Shown here: positions 50,106 through 61,300 of the stretch, one piece after another
Layout: every line of letters begins with the position of its first letter
How positions within the stretch are numbered: the first letter of the stretch is position 1
Assembly (NCBI RefSeq): GCF_031177825.1
Contig: NZ_JAPSKE010000006.1
Span: forward strand, 186,001 to 250,000
Direction of reading: 5' to 3'
Origin: Paenibacillus sp.
GTDB lineage: Bacteria > Bacillota > Bacilli > Paenibacillales > YIM-B00363
Length of the DNA stretch: 64,000 bases
Position numbers and translations under genes: made by a program
Notes under the pieces: generated by a model
Seen by the model: the letters and a program-made list of their open reading frames with translations, nothing else
Databases searched by the model: none
Told to the model about the DNA's origin: nothing

Positions 50106-51077
50106 TTAGAACAGCGATTGATCGTTCAGCTTCTTGGATGCGTAGTTGACCAAGACGACCATCAAGAATGCGACGACGGAGTTGAACAAGCCGACCGCCG
50201 AAGCGTACGAGAACATGGAGTTCTGCAGGCCGTAGCGGAACGAATACGTGGAGAGCACGTCGGAAAAGTCTTGATTCAGCCCGTTGCCGAGCAGGTAATG
50301 TTGGTCGAACCCCGCGTTCAGGACGCCGCCGAGCGCCAGAATAAGCAGAATCACGATCGTCGGCTTTAGATGCGGCAGCGTAATGTACCGGATTTGCTGG
50401 AAGCGGTCGGCGCCGTCCACCTTCGCAGCCTCGAACAGCTCCAGGTTGATCGAGGAGATCGCCGCGAGGAAGATGATCGAGTTGTAGCCCATCTCCTTCC
50501 ACGTATTGCCGAGCGCCACGATCCACCAGAAATAGCGGCCCTCCTGCAAAAACAGAATGCTCGTATCCGTCAGGTTCAGCCATTTCAAAATGTCGTTGAC
50601 GATGCCGCCGGAGGACAGCATCGTGACGATGATGTTCGCCGCGATGACCCAAGAGATGAAGTGGGGCAGGTAGGACACGGTCTGCACCGTCTTCTTGAAC
50701 AGCGCCCCTCGTACCTCGTTGAGCGCGATCGCGATCAGGATCGGGACGGGGAAGGAGATGACCAGCGTCAGCATCGTGGATGCGATCGTGTTGCGCATGA
50801 TTTTGTAGAAATCGCCGTTCTGGAAAAAGTACCGGAACCAGTCCAAGCCGACGAATTCGCTCTGGAACAGCTTGGTCCAGAAGCCGCCGAGGGACGGCTG
50901 ATAGTTGACGAAAGCCATGTACAGGCCGGCCATCGGCAAATAGCAGAAGAAGATCGCCCAGAGCAGGGCCGGCAGCAGCATCAGCAGCAGATATCGCTGT
51001 TCGATTACAACCGTTTTCCAATTGCGCCGTCGTTCGGTCTTCGTCCGTTGCGGGGGAATCGTTGCCGCACGTTCCAT
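50106..51077 (-). CDS. Sugar ABC transporter permease, LplB type
   Basis: The 323-aa permease starts at the ATG at 51077 (after GAGGTG); an extended frame to 51158 would run through the divergent promoter region. A basic N-terminus (QRTKTERRRNWK) leads into six helices; the EAA loop reads EAAKVDGADRFQQIRYITLP. It diverges from the yesN-type gene and shares about 120 bases of intergenic sequence with it. Confidence 0.9.
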   Translation of the reverse strand: MERAATIPPQRTKTERRRNWKTVVIEQRYLLLMLLPALLWAIFFCYLPMAGLYMAFVNYQPSLGGFWTKLFQSEFVGLDWFRYFFQNGDFYKIMRNTIASTMLTLVISFPVPILIAIALNEVRGALFKKTVQTVSYLPHFISWVIAANIIVTMLSSGGIVNDILKWLNLTDTSILFLQEGRYFWWIVALGNTWKEMGYNSIIFLAAISSINLELFEAAKVDGADRFQQIRYITLPHLKPTIVILLILALGGVLNAGFDQHYLLGNGLNQDFSDVLSTYSFRYGLQNSMFSYASAVGLFNSVVAFLMVVLVNYASKKLNDQSLF

Positions 51078-51117
51078 GTGTACACCTCGTTCGTTGGGAA
51101 TGAGGAAATTATACGGG

Positions 51118-51146
51118 TTTCGGAAAAGCGCTCTCAATAATACAAT
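51118..51146 (+). promoter_or_regulatory. Candidate promoter of the third two-component operon
   Basis: TACAAT (51141-51146) is a good -10; the -35 position 17 bases upstream reads TTTCGG, a poor match, as expected of an activator-dependent promoter. It lies in the divergent region between the permeases and the regulator gene. Confidence 0.4.
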
Positions 51147-51197
51147 GTGCGGATTCATACGGGAAAACGTCTAATCTTCAACAGGGAGAGATGCGAT

Positions 51198-52709
51198 GTG
51201 AATACGATCTTCCTCGTCGAGGACGAGGTCGTGGAATTAGAGCACTTGCAGGAGCATATAGCGTGGGAGGACATGGGCCTGCGGGTCGTGGGCGCCGCGC
51301 GGAACGGGAAGCGGGCTTGGGCGCAAATTCAGGAACTGCGGCCGGACATCGTGCTGACGGATGTCCGCATGCCGATCATGGACGGGCTGCGGCTCGCGGC
51401 GCTCGTGCAAGAGCGCTTCGATGGGATAAAGGTCGTGTTCCTCAGCGGGCACGACGAATTCGCATACGTGAAGTCGGCGCTGGAATCCGGGGCGATCGGA
51501 TATTTGCTCAAACCGATCGATCCGGGGGAGCTCGCGAACGTCATGGCGAAGGTGAAGGCCGAGGTGTCGAAGGCGCGGCTGGTTCGGCGATCGAAGCAAG
51601 CGTTGGTCGAGAAGCAGGTCGAGGCGCTGCTGACGGCCGGCGACCCGGAACGCCGCCGATCGGCTTGGGGCGAGCTGACGGGCGTCGCGCCGGCATACCG
51701 CGATCGCCTGTTCGAAGGCGGGGTGCTTCGCTGCGCCGCCGCCCCGGACGCGATCGATCGGCTCGCGAGGGAAGCGATGGGAGCGGCCGATGACGACGTC
51801 GTCGTCGCGACGTCCGGGGAGGGCGAGCGCTTCGTCGCGATTTCGGTAAGCGCTTCCGACGGGCGGGCGTGGGACCGCCTGGCCGCCGCCTTCGCCGAGC
51901 GAGGACTTCTCGCGTCGGTCGGCGTGCGCAACCGCGCAGGCCCGTTGTCGGATGCGCCCGACATGCTTGCGGAAGCGAGGCTTGCGGCGGAACAGTGCTT
52001 CTACGACGGCTTCGGCCGCGCCTACCGGTCTGGAGAGACCTCGGTTCCGCTGGAGGCCGAGGAGGGGGACGACGGAATGGTCGATGTAGCGGCGAAGATG
52101 AGCCCGGAGGGGTTGCCCGGCCTGCTCGAGGCGATCGAGGCGGCGTTCGACCGGATGGCCGAGCGGCGCGTACCGCGCGAGCTCGTATGCAAGCGGGCGG
52201 CGGAGTGGCTGCAGGGCTTGTCCGCCGAACTCGAGAAGTACGGCGATTGGCCGGAACGGGGGCTCGGCGGCTTCGAGTCGTGGCGCCGGGCGGTCGAGGC
52301 GCAGCGGACGATCGGCGAGGCGAAGACGTATGTCGCCTCCTTGCTCCGAAACGTCTGCGCATACGTCGAAGACAAAGCGCGGGACCGGAACGCGCAGGTC
52401 GTGACGGAGGTCGCGGCGTACATAGACGCGCATTACGCCGAGCCGCTGACCATCGAATCGCTGGCCGGGAAGGCGTACCTGTCTCCGAACTACCTGCGGT
52501 CGCTGTTCAAGGAGAAGCGGGGCGTTACCATTCACGATTACTTGACGTCGGTCCGCCTGCGGCGATCGCTCGAGCTGCTGCGCGACCGATCGCTGAAGAT
52601 CAAGGACGTCGCGGGCGGCGTCGGGTACGATAATACGTCGTATTTCTGTTCCCTGTTCTATAAAACCCAAGGGGTTACGCCGAATGAGTATCGCAAAAAG
52701 TTTCTATAG
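51198..52709 (+). CDS. Response regulator, YesN family
   Basis: The 503-aa product starts at GTG 51198 (AGGGAGA upstream), where the receiver begins NTIFLVEDE. The phospho-acceptor Asp lies in VLTDVRMPIMDG at about residue 54 and the conserved Lys in YLLKPIDP at about 105. The C-terminal AraC HTH pair covers about 405-500 (IESLAGKAYLSPNYLRSLF, VAGGVGYDNTSYFCSLF). In this module the regulator precedes the kinase, opposite to the other two; the genes overlap by 26 bases. It likely controls the divergent permeases and the downstream binding protein and galactosidase. Confidence 0.9.
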   Translation: MNTIFLVEDEVVELEHLQEHIAWEDMGLRVVGAARNGKRAWAQIQELRPDIVLTDVRMPIMDGLRLAALVQERFDGIKVVFLSGHDEFAYVKSALESGAIGYLLKPIDPGELANVMAKVKAEVSKARLVRRSKQALVEKQVEALLTAGDPERRRSAWGELTGVAPAYRDRLFEGGVLRCAAAPDAIDRLAREAMGAADDDVVVATSGEGERFVAISVSASDGRAWDRLAAAFAERGLLASVGVRNRAGPLSDAPDMLAEARLAAEQCFYDGFGRAYRSGETSVPLEAEEGDDGMVDVAAKMSPEGLPGLLEAIEAAFDRMAERRVPRELVCKRAAEWLQGLSAELEKYGDWPERGLGGFESWRRAVEAQRTIGEAKTYVASLLRNVCAYVEDKARDRNAQVVTEVAAYIDAHYAEPLTIESLAGKAYLSPNYLRSLFKEKRGVTIHDYLTSVRLRRSLELLRDRSLKIKDVAGGVGYDNTSYFCSLFYKTQGVTPNEYRKKFL

Positions 52710-54420
52710 ACCGTTCGCGGCGCTCCGTCGGCGGATGAGCGATCAGCGGCTGCGGAGCAAGCTGTTCGTCGTGTATTTGCTCGTCACGTTCTTGCCGATC
52801 TCGTTCCTGGTCGCCTATTCGTATCATACGGTGAAGGAGCAGCTGACGCGGCAGGCGGTGGACAACATCGGCAGCACGATCGATCAGATCAACAACAATA
52901 TCCAGAACAGGCTGAGCATGTACTCCCAGATCGCCACGCTGATCTACATGGACGAACAGATGCGCAACTATTTGTCCTACCGGTACGAGAAGAACGACCT
53001 GCACTATCTCGACGCATACGATTACATCAACGACACGCTCTACAAGATGCTCGCGATGAACCCGAACCTGAAGTCGATCTCGATTTACACGGAAAATAAG
53101 ACGCTGCATTCGGACGGCTTTTTTATTCAATACATGGACGACTTTCCCGAACGGTTGCGCGCGGAGACGTTCGCGGCGGAAGGCAACATTACGTCGTTCC
53201 TGTCGCGGGCGGACGACGGGGAGAGGACCGTGACGCTGGCGCGCTCGCTCAACTACCTCAGCCTCAACTTCCCGTACGGCATCCTGACGATGGAGATCTC
53301 GGAGCGCGAGCTGTATTCGCTGATCGAGAAAGAGAACCAAAACAAAACGATCCTGCTCGCGGACGAACGCGGGGACATCATTACCTCCGGTTTGGAGGAT
53401 CGGGGGATAACGAACGTCTCGGAGCTGGACGTGTCGAAGACGGAGTTTATGGTCGTGACGAAGGCGCTGCCGAACGGGTGGCGGACCGTCGTCCTGCTGC
53501 CGTACGCGACGCTGCTGGGGGACGCGCGGAAGGCGTCGACGAACATGCTCCTCATTTCGCTCGCGTGCATCGCCGCCGCGATCGTGCTCATTTTCTTCAC
53601 GAGCCGTCTGATGACGAAGCGGATCGAGACGCTGCTGCAGTTCATCCGCAAGGTCGAGCGCGGCACGTTCGAGCTTCCCGACCGCGCGATGGGGGGCGAC
53701 GAGATCGGACAGCTGGCGATCGCGCTGAAGCGAATGGCCTCCACGATCCAAGACCTAATTCAAGACGTGTACAAGAAGGAGCTGCTGAGGAGCGAAGCGG
53801 AGATGACTACGCTGCAAGCGCAAATCAAGCCTCACTTTCTGTACAACGCGCTCGCTTCGATCTCCGCGCTTGCGGTCAAGCATAAGACGCCGCACGTGCA
53901 CCGGATGGCGGACGAGCTGGCGCGGTTTTACCGCATCTCGCTGAACAAGGGGAAGAAGAGCGTCACGCTCGGGGACGAGCTGAAGCTGACCGAGCACTAC
54001 GTCTCTATTCAGAAAATGAGGTTCCAAGGCATGTTCCGCGTCCACTATGCGCTCGACGAGTCGTTATTCCCGTATACGACGCCGAAGCTGATCATCCAGC
54101 CGTTCATCGAGAACTGCATCAATCACGCGATCTGGGACGACGAAGCCGCGATCAACATCGTCGTGAGTCTGGCGGAGGACAGGAACGACGTCCTGATCGC
54201 CGTCGTCGACGACGGCGCGGGCATGCCGCGGGAGACGGCCGAGCGGCTGTCGGCGTTCGCCGAGCCTTCGGACGAGCCGCCGGCGGGGTACGGCATCTAC
54301 AACGTGAACCGGCGCATTCGATTGGCGTACGGGGAGCGTTACGGGGTCGAGCTGTACAGCCGGCCGGGCATCGGGACGGCGGCGCGCATCCGCCTTCCGA
54401 AGACGACGCGGTTTCTATGA
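52684..54420 (+). CDS. Sensor histidine kinase, YesM family
   Basis: The 578-aa kinase has transmembrane helices at about 25-47 and 280-302, an extracellular sensor region between them with a coiled start (NIGSTIDQINNNIQNRLSMY), a HAMP domain (FIRKVERGTFELPD), and a His-kinase domain with IKPHFLYNALAS, phospho-His at about residue 384. The ATPase region shows PFIENCINHA and VDDGAGMP. It starts inside the regulator gene, nine bases after AAGGGG. It is the third YesM kinase in the window and the only one with KPHF instead of NPHF. Confidence 0.9.
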   Translation: MSIAKSFYRPFAALRRRMSDQRLRSKLFVVYLLVTFLPISFLVAYSYHTVKEQLTRQAVDNIGSTIDQINNNIQNRLSMYSQIATLIYMDEQMRNYLSYRYEKNDLHYLDAYDYINDTLYKMLAMNPNLKSISIYTENKTLHSDGFFIQYMDDFPERLRAETFAAEGNITSFLSRADDGERTVTLARSLNYLSLNFPYGILTMEISERELYSLIEKENQNKTILLADERGDIITSGLEDRGITNVSELDVSKTEFMVVTKALPNGWRTVVLLPYATLLGDARKASTNMLLISLACIAAAIVLIFFTSRLMTKRIETLLQFIRKVERGTFELPDRAMGGDEIGQLAIALKRMASTIQDLIQDVYKKELLRSEAEMTTLQAQIKPHFLYNALASISALAVKHKTPHVHRMADELARFYRISLNKGKKSVTLGDELKLTEHYVSIQKMRFQGMFRVHYALDESLFPYTTPKLIIQPFIENCINHAIWDDEAAINIVVSLAEDRNDVLIAVVDDGAGMPRETAERLSAFAEPSDEPPAGYGIYNVNRRIRLAYGERYGVELYSRPGIGTAARIRLPKTTRFL

Positions 54421-54541
54421 AAGACGTTTTCCGATACGTTTCGTTATTTTGTTTTATAGATAACCGAGAGAGCGGGTAGGTACAATGGGTCCACAGCGAA
54501 TGGAACCGCTGTCAACTCAACGGAGGAGGAATAGAGATACG

Positions 54542-56200
54542 ATGAAGGTTCAGGGTCATTTCCGATTGGCGATCCTATCGGCGGCAATTGTGGCGTTGCT
54601 GGCCGCATGCAGCGGCGGCGCGGCTCCCGAGAACGGCGCGTCCGGCGACAACGGGGGGACGGACGGCGCGGGCGCCCCGACCGAAGCCGAGGGCGGCGCT
54701 CCCGATACGAGCCCGGTTACGTTCACGTTCTTCGACAAGAACGTCGGGGACAAATTCGACAATCCCGTCGCGAAGGCGATCACCGAGAAAACCGGCGTAT
54801 TCCTTGAAATTCAGCAGCCGACGGGCAATCCTTCGGAGAAGCTGAACTTGATGCTTGCGAGCAACGACTTGCCGGATTTCCTCGCGATCGGCCGCGGCGA
54901 CATTCTCGACAAGTATATCGCCGCGGGCGCGCTGACGCCGCTGAACGACTTGATCGACCAATACGGTCCGAACATTAAGGAAATGTACGGAGACATGCTG
55001 AATAAGACGAGGTCGGCGGACGGGAACAACTACTACCTCGCCAACTGGTACGGCCTCGAGCAATATCCGGTCTTCGGATTCCTGATGCGGATGAACGTCA
55101 TGAAGGAGTTGGGCGCCGGCGCCAAGGTCGATAACGGCGAGGCGTTCGCGGCCGACGAGTTCGTGGCGCTGCTGAAGGCGTATCAAGCGAAAGCTCCGGC
55201 GGTCGACGGCAAGCCGGCGTACGCGATGACGTTCAACGGCGAGAACATGGGGGCCATCACCGGCACGTTCAAAGGCATGTTCGGCATCCGCCCGTACTAC
55301 GAGACGGACGGCGGTCTGCAGAGCGACGTCCGGGATCCGAAATATATCGAGATGATCAAATTCATGAACTCGCTGTACCGCGACGGACTCATCGATCCGG
55401 AATGGGCGACGAACAAGACGCAGCAGTACGAGCAGAAGCTTGCGAGCGGCGCGTTCTTCTCGACGGCGGACGCGTTCTGGAATCTCGGCAAGCCGAACAC
55501 GATCTTGAAGGAAGAAGCCGCGGACCCGGCGACGCAGGACGAAGCGCAGTTTTACCCGTACAAGGTCGTCGCGCCGGGCGTCGATCCGAAGGAGACGACG
55601 TACGGTCCGAAGAGCTCGCTCGGCTGGGACGGCATCGGCATCTCGAAGAGCAATAAGGATCCGGTCCGCGCGATTCGGTTCCTCGACTTCCTCGCCAGCG
55701 AGGAAGGGCAGTATTTGATGATGTGGGGCGTCGAAGGCGTCCACTGGGACATGAAGGACGGCAAGCATACGCCTCGACCGGAAGTGCTCGAAGGCTTCAA
55801 GAAGGATTGGGCCAACTATTCCAAGGAGACGGGCATCCGCAAGTGGACGTGGACGATCAAGAACGGTCCGGGCTCCGACGGCACGCCGTACGATCTGATC
55901 GGACGTTACGAGACGGATCCGGTGTCCAGCCTCGCGATCAAGAACCTGGCCGATTCCTCTTTCGATACGGCGCCTTACGATAACTTGGGACCGGCCGGCG
56001 GCACGCCGGAAGCGATCATGCAGCAGAAGGTGAACGAGACGTCCTCGAAGTATTTCCCGAGAATGGTCATGGCGCCGTCCGAAGCCGAGGCGGTCGCGCT
56101 GTACGAGACGATGATGAAGGAGCTGGAGGCGGCGGGGCTGCCGGAGCTCGAGAACATTTACACGAAAAACTACAACGAGCGCAAAGAGCTTTGGAAATAA
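54542..56200 (+). CDS. Extracellular sugar-binding lipoprotein (LplA type)
   Basis: The 552-aa product starts at ATG 54542 behind GGAGGAA; a longer frame from 54485 begins at a likely -10 (TACAAT, 54481-54486) and is rejected. Lipobox LAAC lies at about residue 21, with a Gly/Ala/Glu-rich linker. The mature part has SNDLPDFLAIGRGDILDKY, GYGTWT-like family landmarks such as SSLGWDGIGISKSNKDP, and the ending NYNERKELWK. It probably feeds the LplB/LplC permeases at 49.2-51.1 kb. The linked alpha-galactosidases make alpha-galactosides a likely ligand. Confidence 0.9.
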   Translation: MKVQGHFRLAILSAAIVALLAACSGGAAPENGASGDNGGTDGAGAPTEAEGGAPDTSPVTFTFFDKNVGDKFDNPVAKAITEKTGVFLEIQQPTGNPSEKLNLMLASNDLPDFLAIGRGDILDKYIAAGALTPLNDLIDQYGPNIKEMYGDMLNKTRSADGNNYYLANWYGLEQYPVFGFLMRMNVMKELGAGAKVDNGEAFAADEFVALLKAYQAKAPAVDGKPAYAMTFNGENMGAITGTFKGMFGIRPYYETDGGLQSDVRDPKYIEMIKFMNSLYRDGLIDPEWATNKTQQYEQKLASGAFFSTADAFWNLGKPNTILKEEAADPATQDEAQFYPYKVVAPGVDPKETTYGPKSSLGWDGIGISKSNKDPVRAIRFLDFLASEEGQYLMMWGVEGVHWDMKDGKHTPRPEVLEGFKKDWANYSKETGIRKWTWTIKNGPGSDGTPYDLIGRYETDPVSSLAIKNLADSSFDTAPYDNLGPAGGTPEAIMQQKVNETSSKYFPRMVMAPSEAEAVALYETMMKELEAAGLPELENIYTKNYNERKELWK

Positions 56201-56226
56201 GCGCGTCGTCGTCGGAGGGATCGAGC

Positions 56227-58358
56227 ATGACGATTGCCGTACACGAGGATTTACGGCTGTTCGAGATTCAAACCGCCCGAACGTCCTACGTCTTCGGGTT
56301 GAACGAACGAGGCATCTTGCATCAATTGCACTGGGGAGAGCGGATCGTCGGGCGCGAAAGCGCCCTTCGGCTCCGCAGCGTCCACCACAGCTCGTTCGAC
56401 GCCGAGGTGGAGCGCGAGTACGAGGAGTACAGCTTCTGGGCGGCGTCGGGTACGTCGAGCCCGGCCTTAAGGTTCGCTTCGCCGATGGCGTGCGCGATCT
56501 GTCGATGCGGCTCGAGCGTTGGCGGGTCGATGCGGATGACGCCTCGGAAGGCGAGCGCTTGGTCGTCACGATGAAGGATGCGCGTTACCCGCTGACGGTG
56601 CATCTCCATTATCGGACGTTCCCCGCGCTCGACCTGATCGAGCGGTACGCCGAAGCCGTGAACGAGGGCGCCGACGACATCGTGCTGGAGTCGTTCCAAT
56701 CGGCCGCCTGGTCGGTTCCCGTGCGTCCCCGCTATCGGATGACGCATGTGACCGGCCGCTGGGCCGGCGAGTTCCAGCTTCGGGAGACGATGCTGTCGGA
56801 GGGCAAGAAGACGATCGAATCGCGCAGGGGCTTCACCGGTCCTCATGCGAATCCGTGGTTCGCGATCGACGGCGGCGACGCGACGGAGCGGTCGGGCGAC
56901 GTCTGGTTCGGCGCGCTCGGCTGGAGCGGGAACTGGAGCATCGTCGCGGAGAAGTCGAGCTTCGGCCACGTCCGGGTGACGGGCGGCATGAACGGCTTCG
57001 ACAGCGAATGGCGGCTCGGTCCCGGGGAGACGTTCCGGACGCCGGCGTTCGTCGGCGGCTTCACCGGCGCGGGCTTCGGCGGCATGAGCCGTACGCTGCA
57101 TCGGTACCAGCGAGAGCACGTACTGCCGTCCCGGGCGCTTCGCAAGGTGCTGTACAACTCCTGGGAGGCGACGACGTTCGACGTAACGGCGGCGGGGCAG
57201 ATCGAGCTGGCTCGGAAAGCCGCGAGCCTGGGCGTCGAACGATTCGTCGTCGACGACGGCTGGTTCGGAGAGAGGCATAGCGACCGAGCGGGGCTCGGCG
57301 ACTGGACGGTCAATCCGGAGAAGTTCCCGAACGGGCTCGGGGCGTTGATCGAAGAGGTGCATCGCCTCGGCATGGATTTCGGCATCTGGGTCGAGCCCGA
57401 GTCGGTCAATCCCGACAGCGAGCTGTACCGGAACCATCCCGATTGGGTGTACGGCTTCCCGACGCGGGAAGGCACGCAGCTGCGCAATCAGCTGCTGCTG
57501 AACCTGTCGCTGCCGGAAGTGCGGGCCTATATTTTGGAGTTCATGACGAGGCTGCTGAGCGAGCATCCGATCGCCTTCGTCAAGTGGGACATGAATCGGA
57601 CGATCACCGAACCGGGCCTCGGCGCCGGGCTTCCGCCGGAGCGGCAGAAGGAAATCTGGATCCGGCACGTCCAGGCGATCTACGACATCTGGGCGGAGCT
57701 GCGGGCGCGGTTCCCGCGCGTCGAGTTCGAGACGTGCGCCGGCGGCGGCGGCCGCATCGATCTCGGCATGCTGCGCTTCGCCGATCAGGCGTGGCCCAGC
57801 GACAATACGGACGCGTTCGACCGGCTCGCGATCCAAGAGGGCTTCACGTACGTATACAGCCCGCGCGTCATGATGTGTTGGGTGACCGATTCGCCCAACG
57901 GGCTGAACGGGCGCCGGCTTCCGCTGTCCTTCCGGTTCCGCAGCGCGATGACGGGCTCCCTCGGCGTCGGCGGCAACCTGAAGGAATGGTCCGACGCGGA
58001 GCTGGAAGAGGCGGCGAAGCATATCGCCTTGTATAAGGACATTCGACCGCTCGTGCAAGAGGGCATGCAGTACCGTCTATCGACGCAACGCGATTCCGCG
58101 CTCGCCGCGGTGCAATACGTGAACGAGGAGCGGACGGAGAGCGTCGCGTTCGCGTTCCTGCACGCCCAGCGATTCGCCGGACGGCTGCCCGCCCTGCGGC
58201 TGCAGGGACTGGACGAGGACAAGCGTTACGAGATTACCGGAATCGGGGAGCACGTCGCGACGGCGCATGGCAGCACCTTGATGCATGCGGGAGTTCCTTT
58301 GCCGATGCGCGGCGATTACGACAGTCTCTTGATTCGAATCAGAGCACTGGAGGCGTAA
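56227..58358 (+). pseudogene. Alpha-galactosidase GH36 with a single-base frameshift near 56438
   Basis: From ATG 56227 the frame encodes the GH36 N-terminal domain as far as EREYEEYSFW, then derails and stops at 56574. The next frame continues GVGYVEPGLKVRFADGVRDL and runs to 58358 with all catalytic parts: the nucleophile Asp in VKWDMNR (about residue 455) and the acid/base Asp in PSDNTDAF (about 515), preceded by ETCAGGGGRID. One extra G in the GGG run at 56438-56440 would restore WGG and a 710-aa enzyme, the normal length for the family. There is no signal peptide, so it is intracellular. The loss of a G may be a real mutation or a sequencing error; the rest shows no decay. Confidence 0.85.
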
Positions 58359-58359
58359 C

Positions 58360-61300
58360 ATGCTGAACAATCGATGGTTTCGCACCCTTGCGGTCTTGTT
58401 GATCCTCGGGATGGGAGTGACGATGATGCTTGAGACGCGGCCGACCGCGACCGCGAATGCGGCTGCGAACGAGGCAGGCGTCAAGCCGAGCCTAACACCG
58501 GTGTCGGTCGAAGAGAAGGACGGCGTCGTAACGGCGACGAACGGCTCGTATACGGTCGCCTACGATCTCGCGACGGGCCTCGGGAGCGTCGCTTGGAACG
58601 GTCAGCTCGCGATCCGGGATTTCCACTCGAACTACAAGCTCGCCGGGACGCAGGCGCGGTTCCGGTCCTCCGACCCGGCGGCGCGTACGGCCGCATGGGA
58701 GGGCATCGAGACGAACGGATACGGCAGCGACGGCGTCCGGCTTACGATCTCGAGCGCGCTCGAAGCCGGTCCGACGATCCGCTTGTCGCTGGAGCTGTAC
58801 CCGAACCGAGCGTATTTCTTGACCGACCTGACGGTGGAGAGCCCGGACGCTTTGGACATCGAAATTCTCGAGCCGATCGCGGCGCCGTTCCTCGACATCG
58901 AGGCGGGGACGGACCGCCGCATCTTCACGACGCCGTACAGCAACAACTTCGACTTCGGCGTCGCGCCCGTCCACGACTTCGGCCACAGCCAGAACGGCGC
59001 GGACCGGTTCGAGGGCGAGCAGCTGCGTTGGGAGCCGTTCAACGGCGTCAGCCACTGGGTGGCGGCGGTGTTCGACAACGCCGGAAGGCAAGGGCTCGTG
59101 GCCGGCGCGGCGACGGCGGTCAACTGGAAGAGCGCGCAGAAGCTCGGCCAGGCGGCGGCTCCGAACGGCCCGTTGACCGAGTTTAGCGTCTATAACTGGG
59201 GAGGCTCGCAGCGAGGAACGGCCGTGGCGTCCGACAAATTTTTCTTCGGATACTATGCGGATTACCAAGCCGGCCTCGAGGAATACGGCAACGTGTATAA
59301 CATCGGCGAGCCGCGCATGGCGTGGGAAGGCGATGTGCCCATAGGCTTCAACACGTACTACTCTCACTACGGCTACGCGTCCGCGGAAGCGATGTACCCG
59401 CTCGTCGACTACATGGCGGAGCATCTGCAGCCGCTCGGTTACGAATATTTCAACCTCGACGGCGGCTTTACCCCGGAGGCGGGACTGCCGTTCGACGACG
59501 GCATGAAGAAGTTCGCGGATTATGTGCATGCTAAAGGGCTGAAGGTCGGCGGGTATCAGACGCCGTTCACGATCTACAACGAATGGCTGGATCTGCCGAT
59601 CCCCGGCACGCCGTATACGCATCGGGACATCTGCCTGCGCGACGAGAACGGCGAGCTGATTCGCACGTACCTCGGCACGTACGCGATGGACGTGACGCAT
59701 CCGGGGGCGCAGGCCGCGCTTCGGAGCGCGATACAGAAATATATCGACTGGGGCTTCGACTACTTGAAGCTCGACTTCATCGACATGGGCATGTACGACG
59801 GAGCGCGCTTCGACCCGTCGATGAACGGGATGCAGGCGTATCGGCTCGGCATGGGCATCATTCGCGAGACGGTGCTCGCGGCCGACCGCCCGATCTACAT
59901 CAACGAGTCGATCGCGCCGCTGCTGCCCGCCGCCTTCGCGCACGGCCGCCGCGCGGCGTGCGATACGACGATCGGCGTAGACGGCTACTCCGGCCTCGAG
60001 CGGCAGGCGTTCAACAGCGCGGCGTCGTGGTGGACGAACGGCACGCTGTACGAATATAACGATGCGGACATGATTCTTCCGGAAAATTTCGCGCAAGGGT
60101 TCTGGTATAAGTTCAGCCAGAAGGAAGGCAAGCTGCTCGGGACGACCGTCGCCCTCGGCGGCGGGCATTGGCTCGCCGGCGACAACTTCCCGTTCCTCGC
60201 CGAAGATCGCATGCGCTTGCTGGAAAACGAGGAGCTGCTGAAGCTGGTCGCGACCGGCAAGGCGGCGAAGCCGCTCGACCTGCCGAACGTGTACCACAAG
60301 GGCGAGCGTTCGCCTTCGGTCATTCATTACCTGGACGATCGCGGCGATGCGATCGTCGGATTATCGAACTGGAGCGCGGCGGAGGAGCTGGAGCTGAGCG
60401 TAGCGTTGGGCGACTTGGGCCTCGACCCGAACGGCAACTACGCCCTGACGGAGCTGTACAGCGGGCGCAAGCTCGGCAAGGCGAAAGGCGAGTTCCGCTA
60501 TACGCTTCCGCCGAAGGGCGCTGCGATCGTAAAAGTGGAGCGCGGCGGCGGGCAGGGGCATAAGGACGATACGCCGCCGGCGAACCTCGCGCTCGGGAAG
60601 CCGGCGACCGCGTCTTCGACTTGGAGCGGCGCCGGGTACGAAGCGTCCAAGCTGACGGACGGCGATTGGCGGACGCGATGGAGCGCGGCCGACGGGGCGA
60701 AGGACGATCAATGGGTCGAGGTCGACTTCGGCGCGGAGACGGCGGTGAACCGGGTCGTCGTCAAGGAGCATAAGGGCGATTACTTTCAGACCGCGAACTG
60801 GGCGCTGCAGTACTGGGATGCCGAGCGGCAGCAATTCGTCGACTTGACGAAAGGGTTCACGTTAGGCGACGACAAGGTCATCGACTTCGATGCCGTGCGG
60901 ACGACGAAGCTGCGTCTCTCCCTGAGGAGCAATTATATCCTCCCTTCGATCGAAGAGGTTGAAGCCTATTACATCGAAGGAAACGGCGGTCCGACGCTTG
61001 TGCAGGACAACAGTAACGCGCCGTACGCTAGCTACTCCGACATTCGCGCGCAGGTGCAGCGGATGCAGGTGTTTACGCTCAAGCACAGCGATCTGCCGAA
61101 GCTGGACGTGTACATTTATGAGAGCTACGTCAATGCCGTTCCGGCGGACGCGTACTTTTTCGACATCGTGACCTTGGACGCGAACGACGAGCCGCTGGAT
61201 ACGTTGTTCACCGCTTCGCTGCCGGCGTATAACATTCCGGGGACGGTCAGTCCGTATTCGATCTATCCCAGATTGAAAAATCTAGATACGAACCTTCGAT

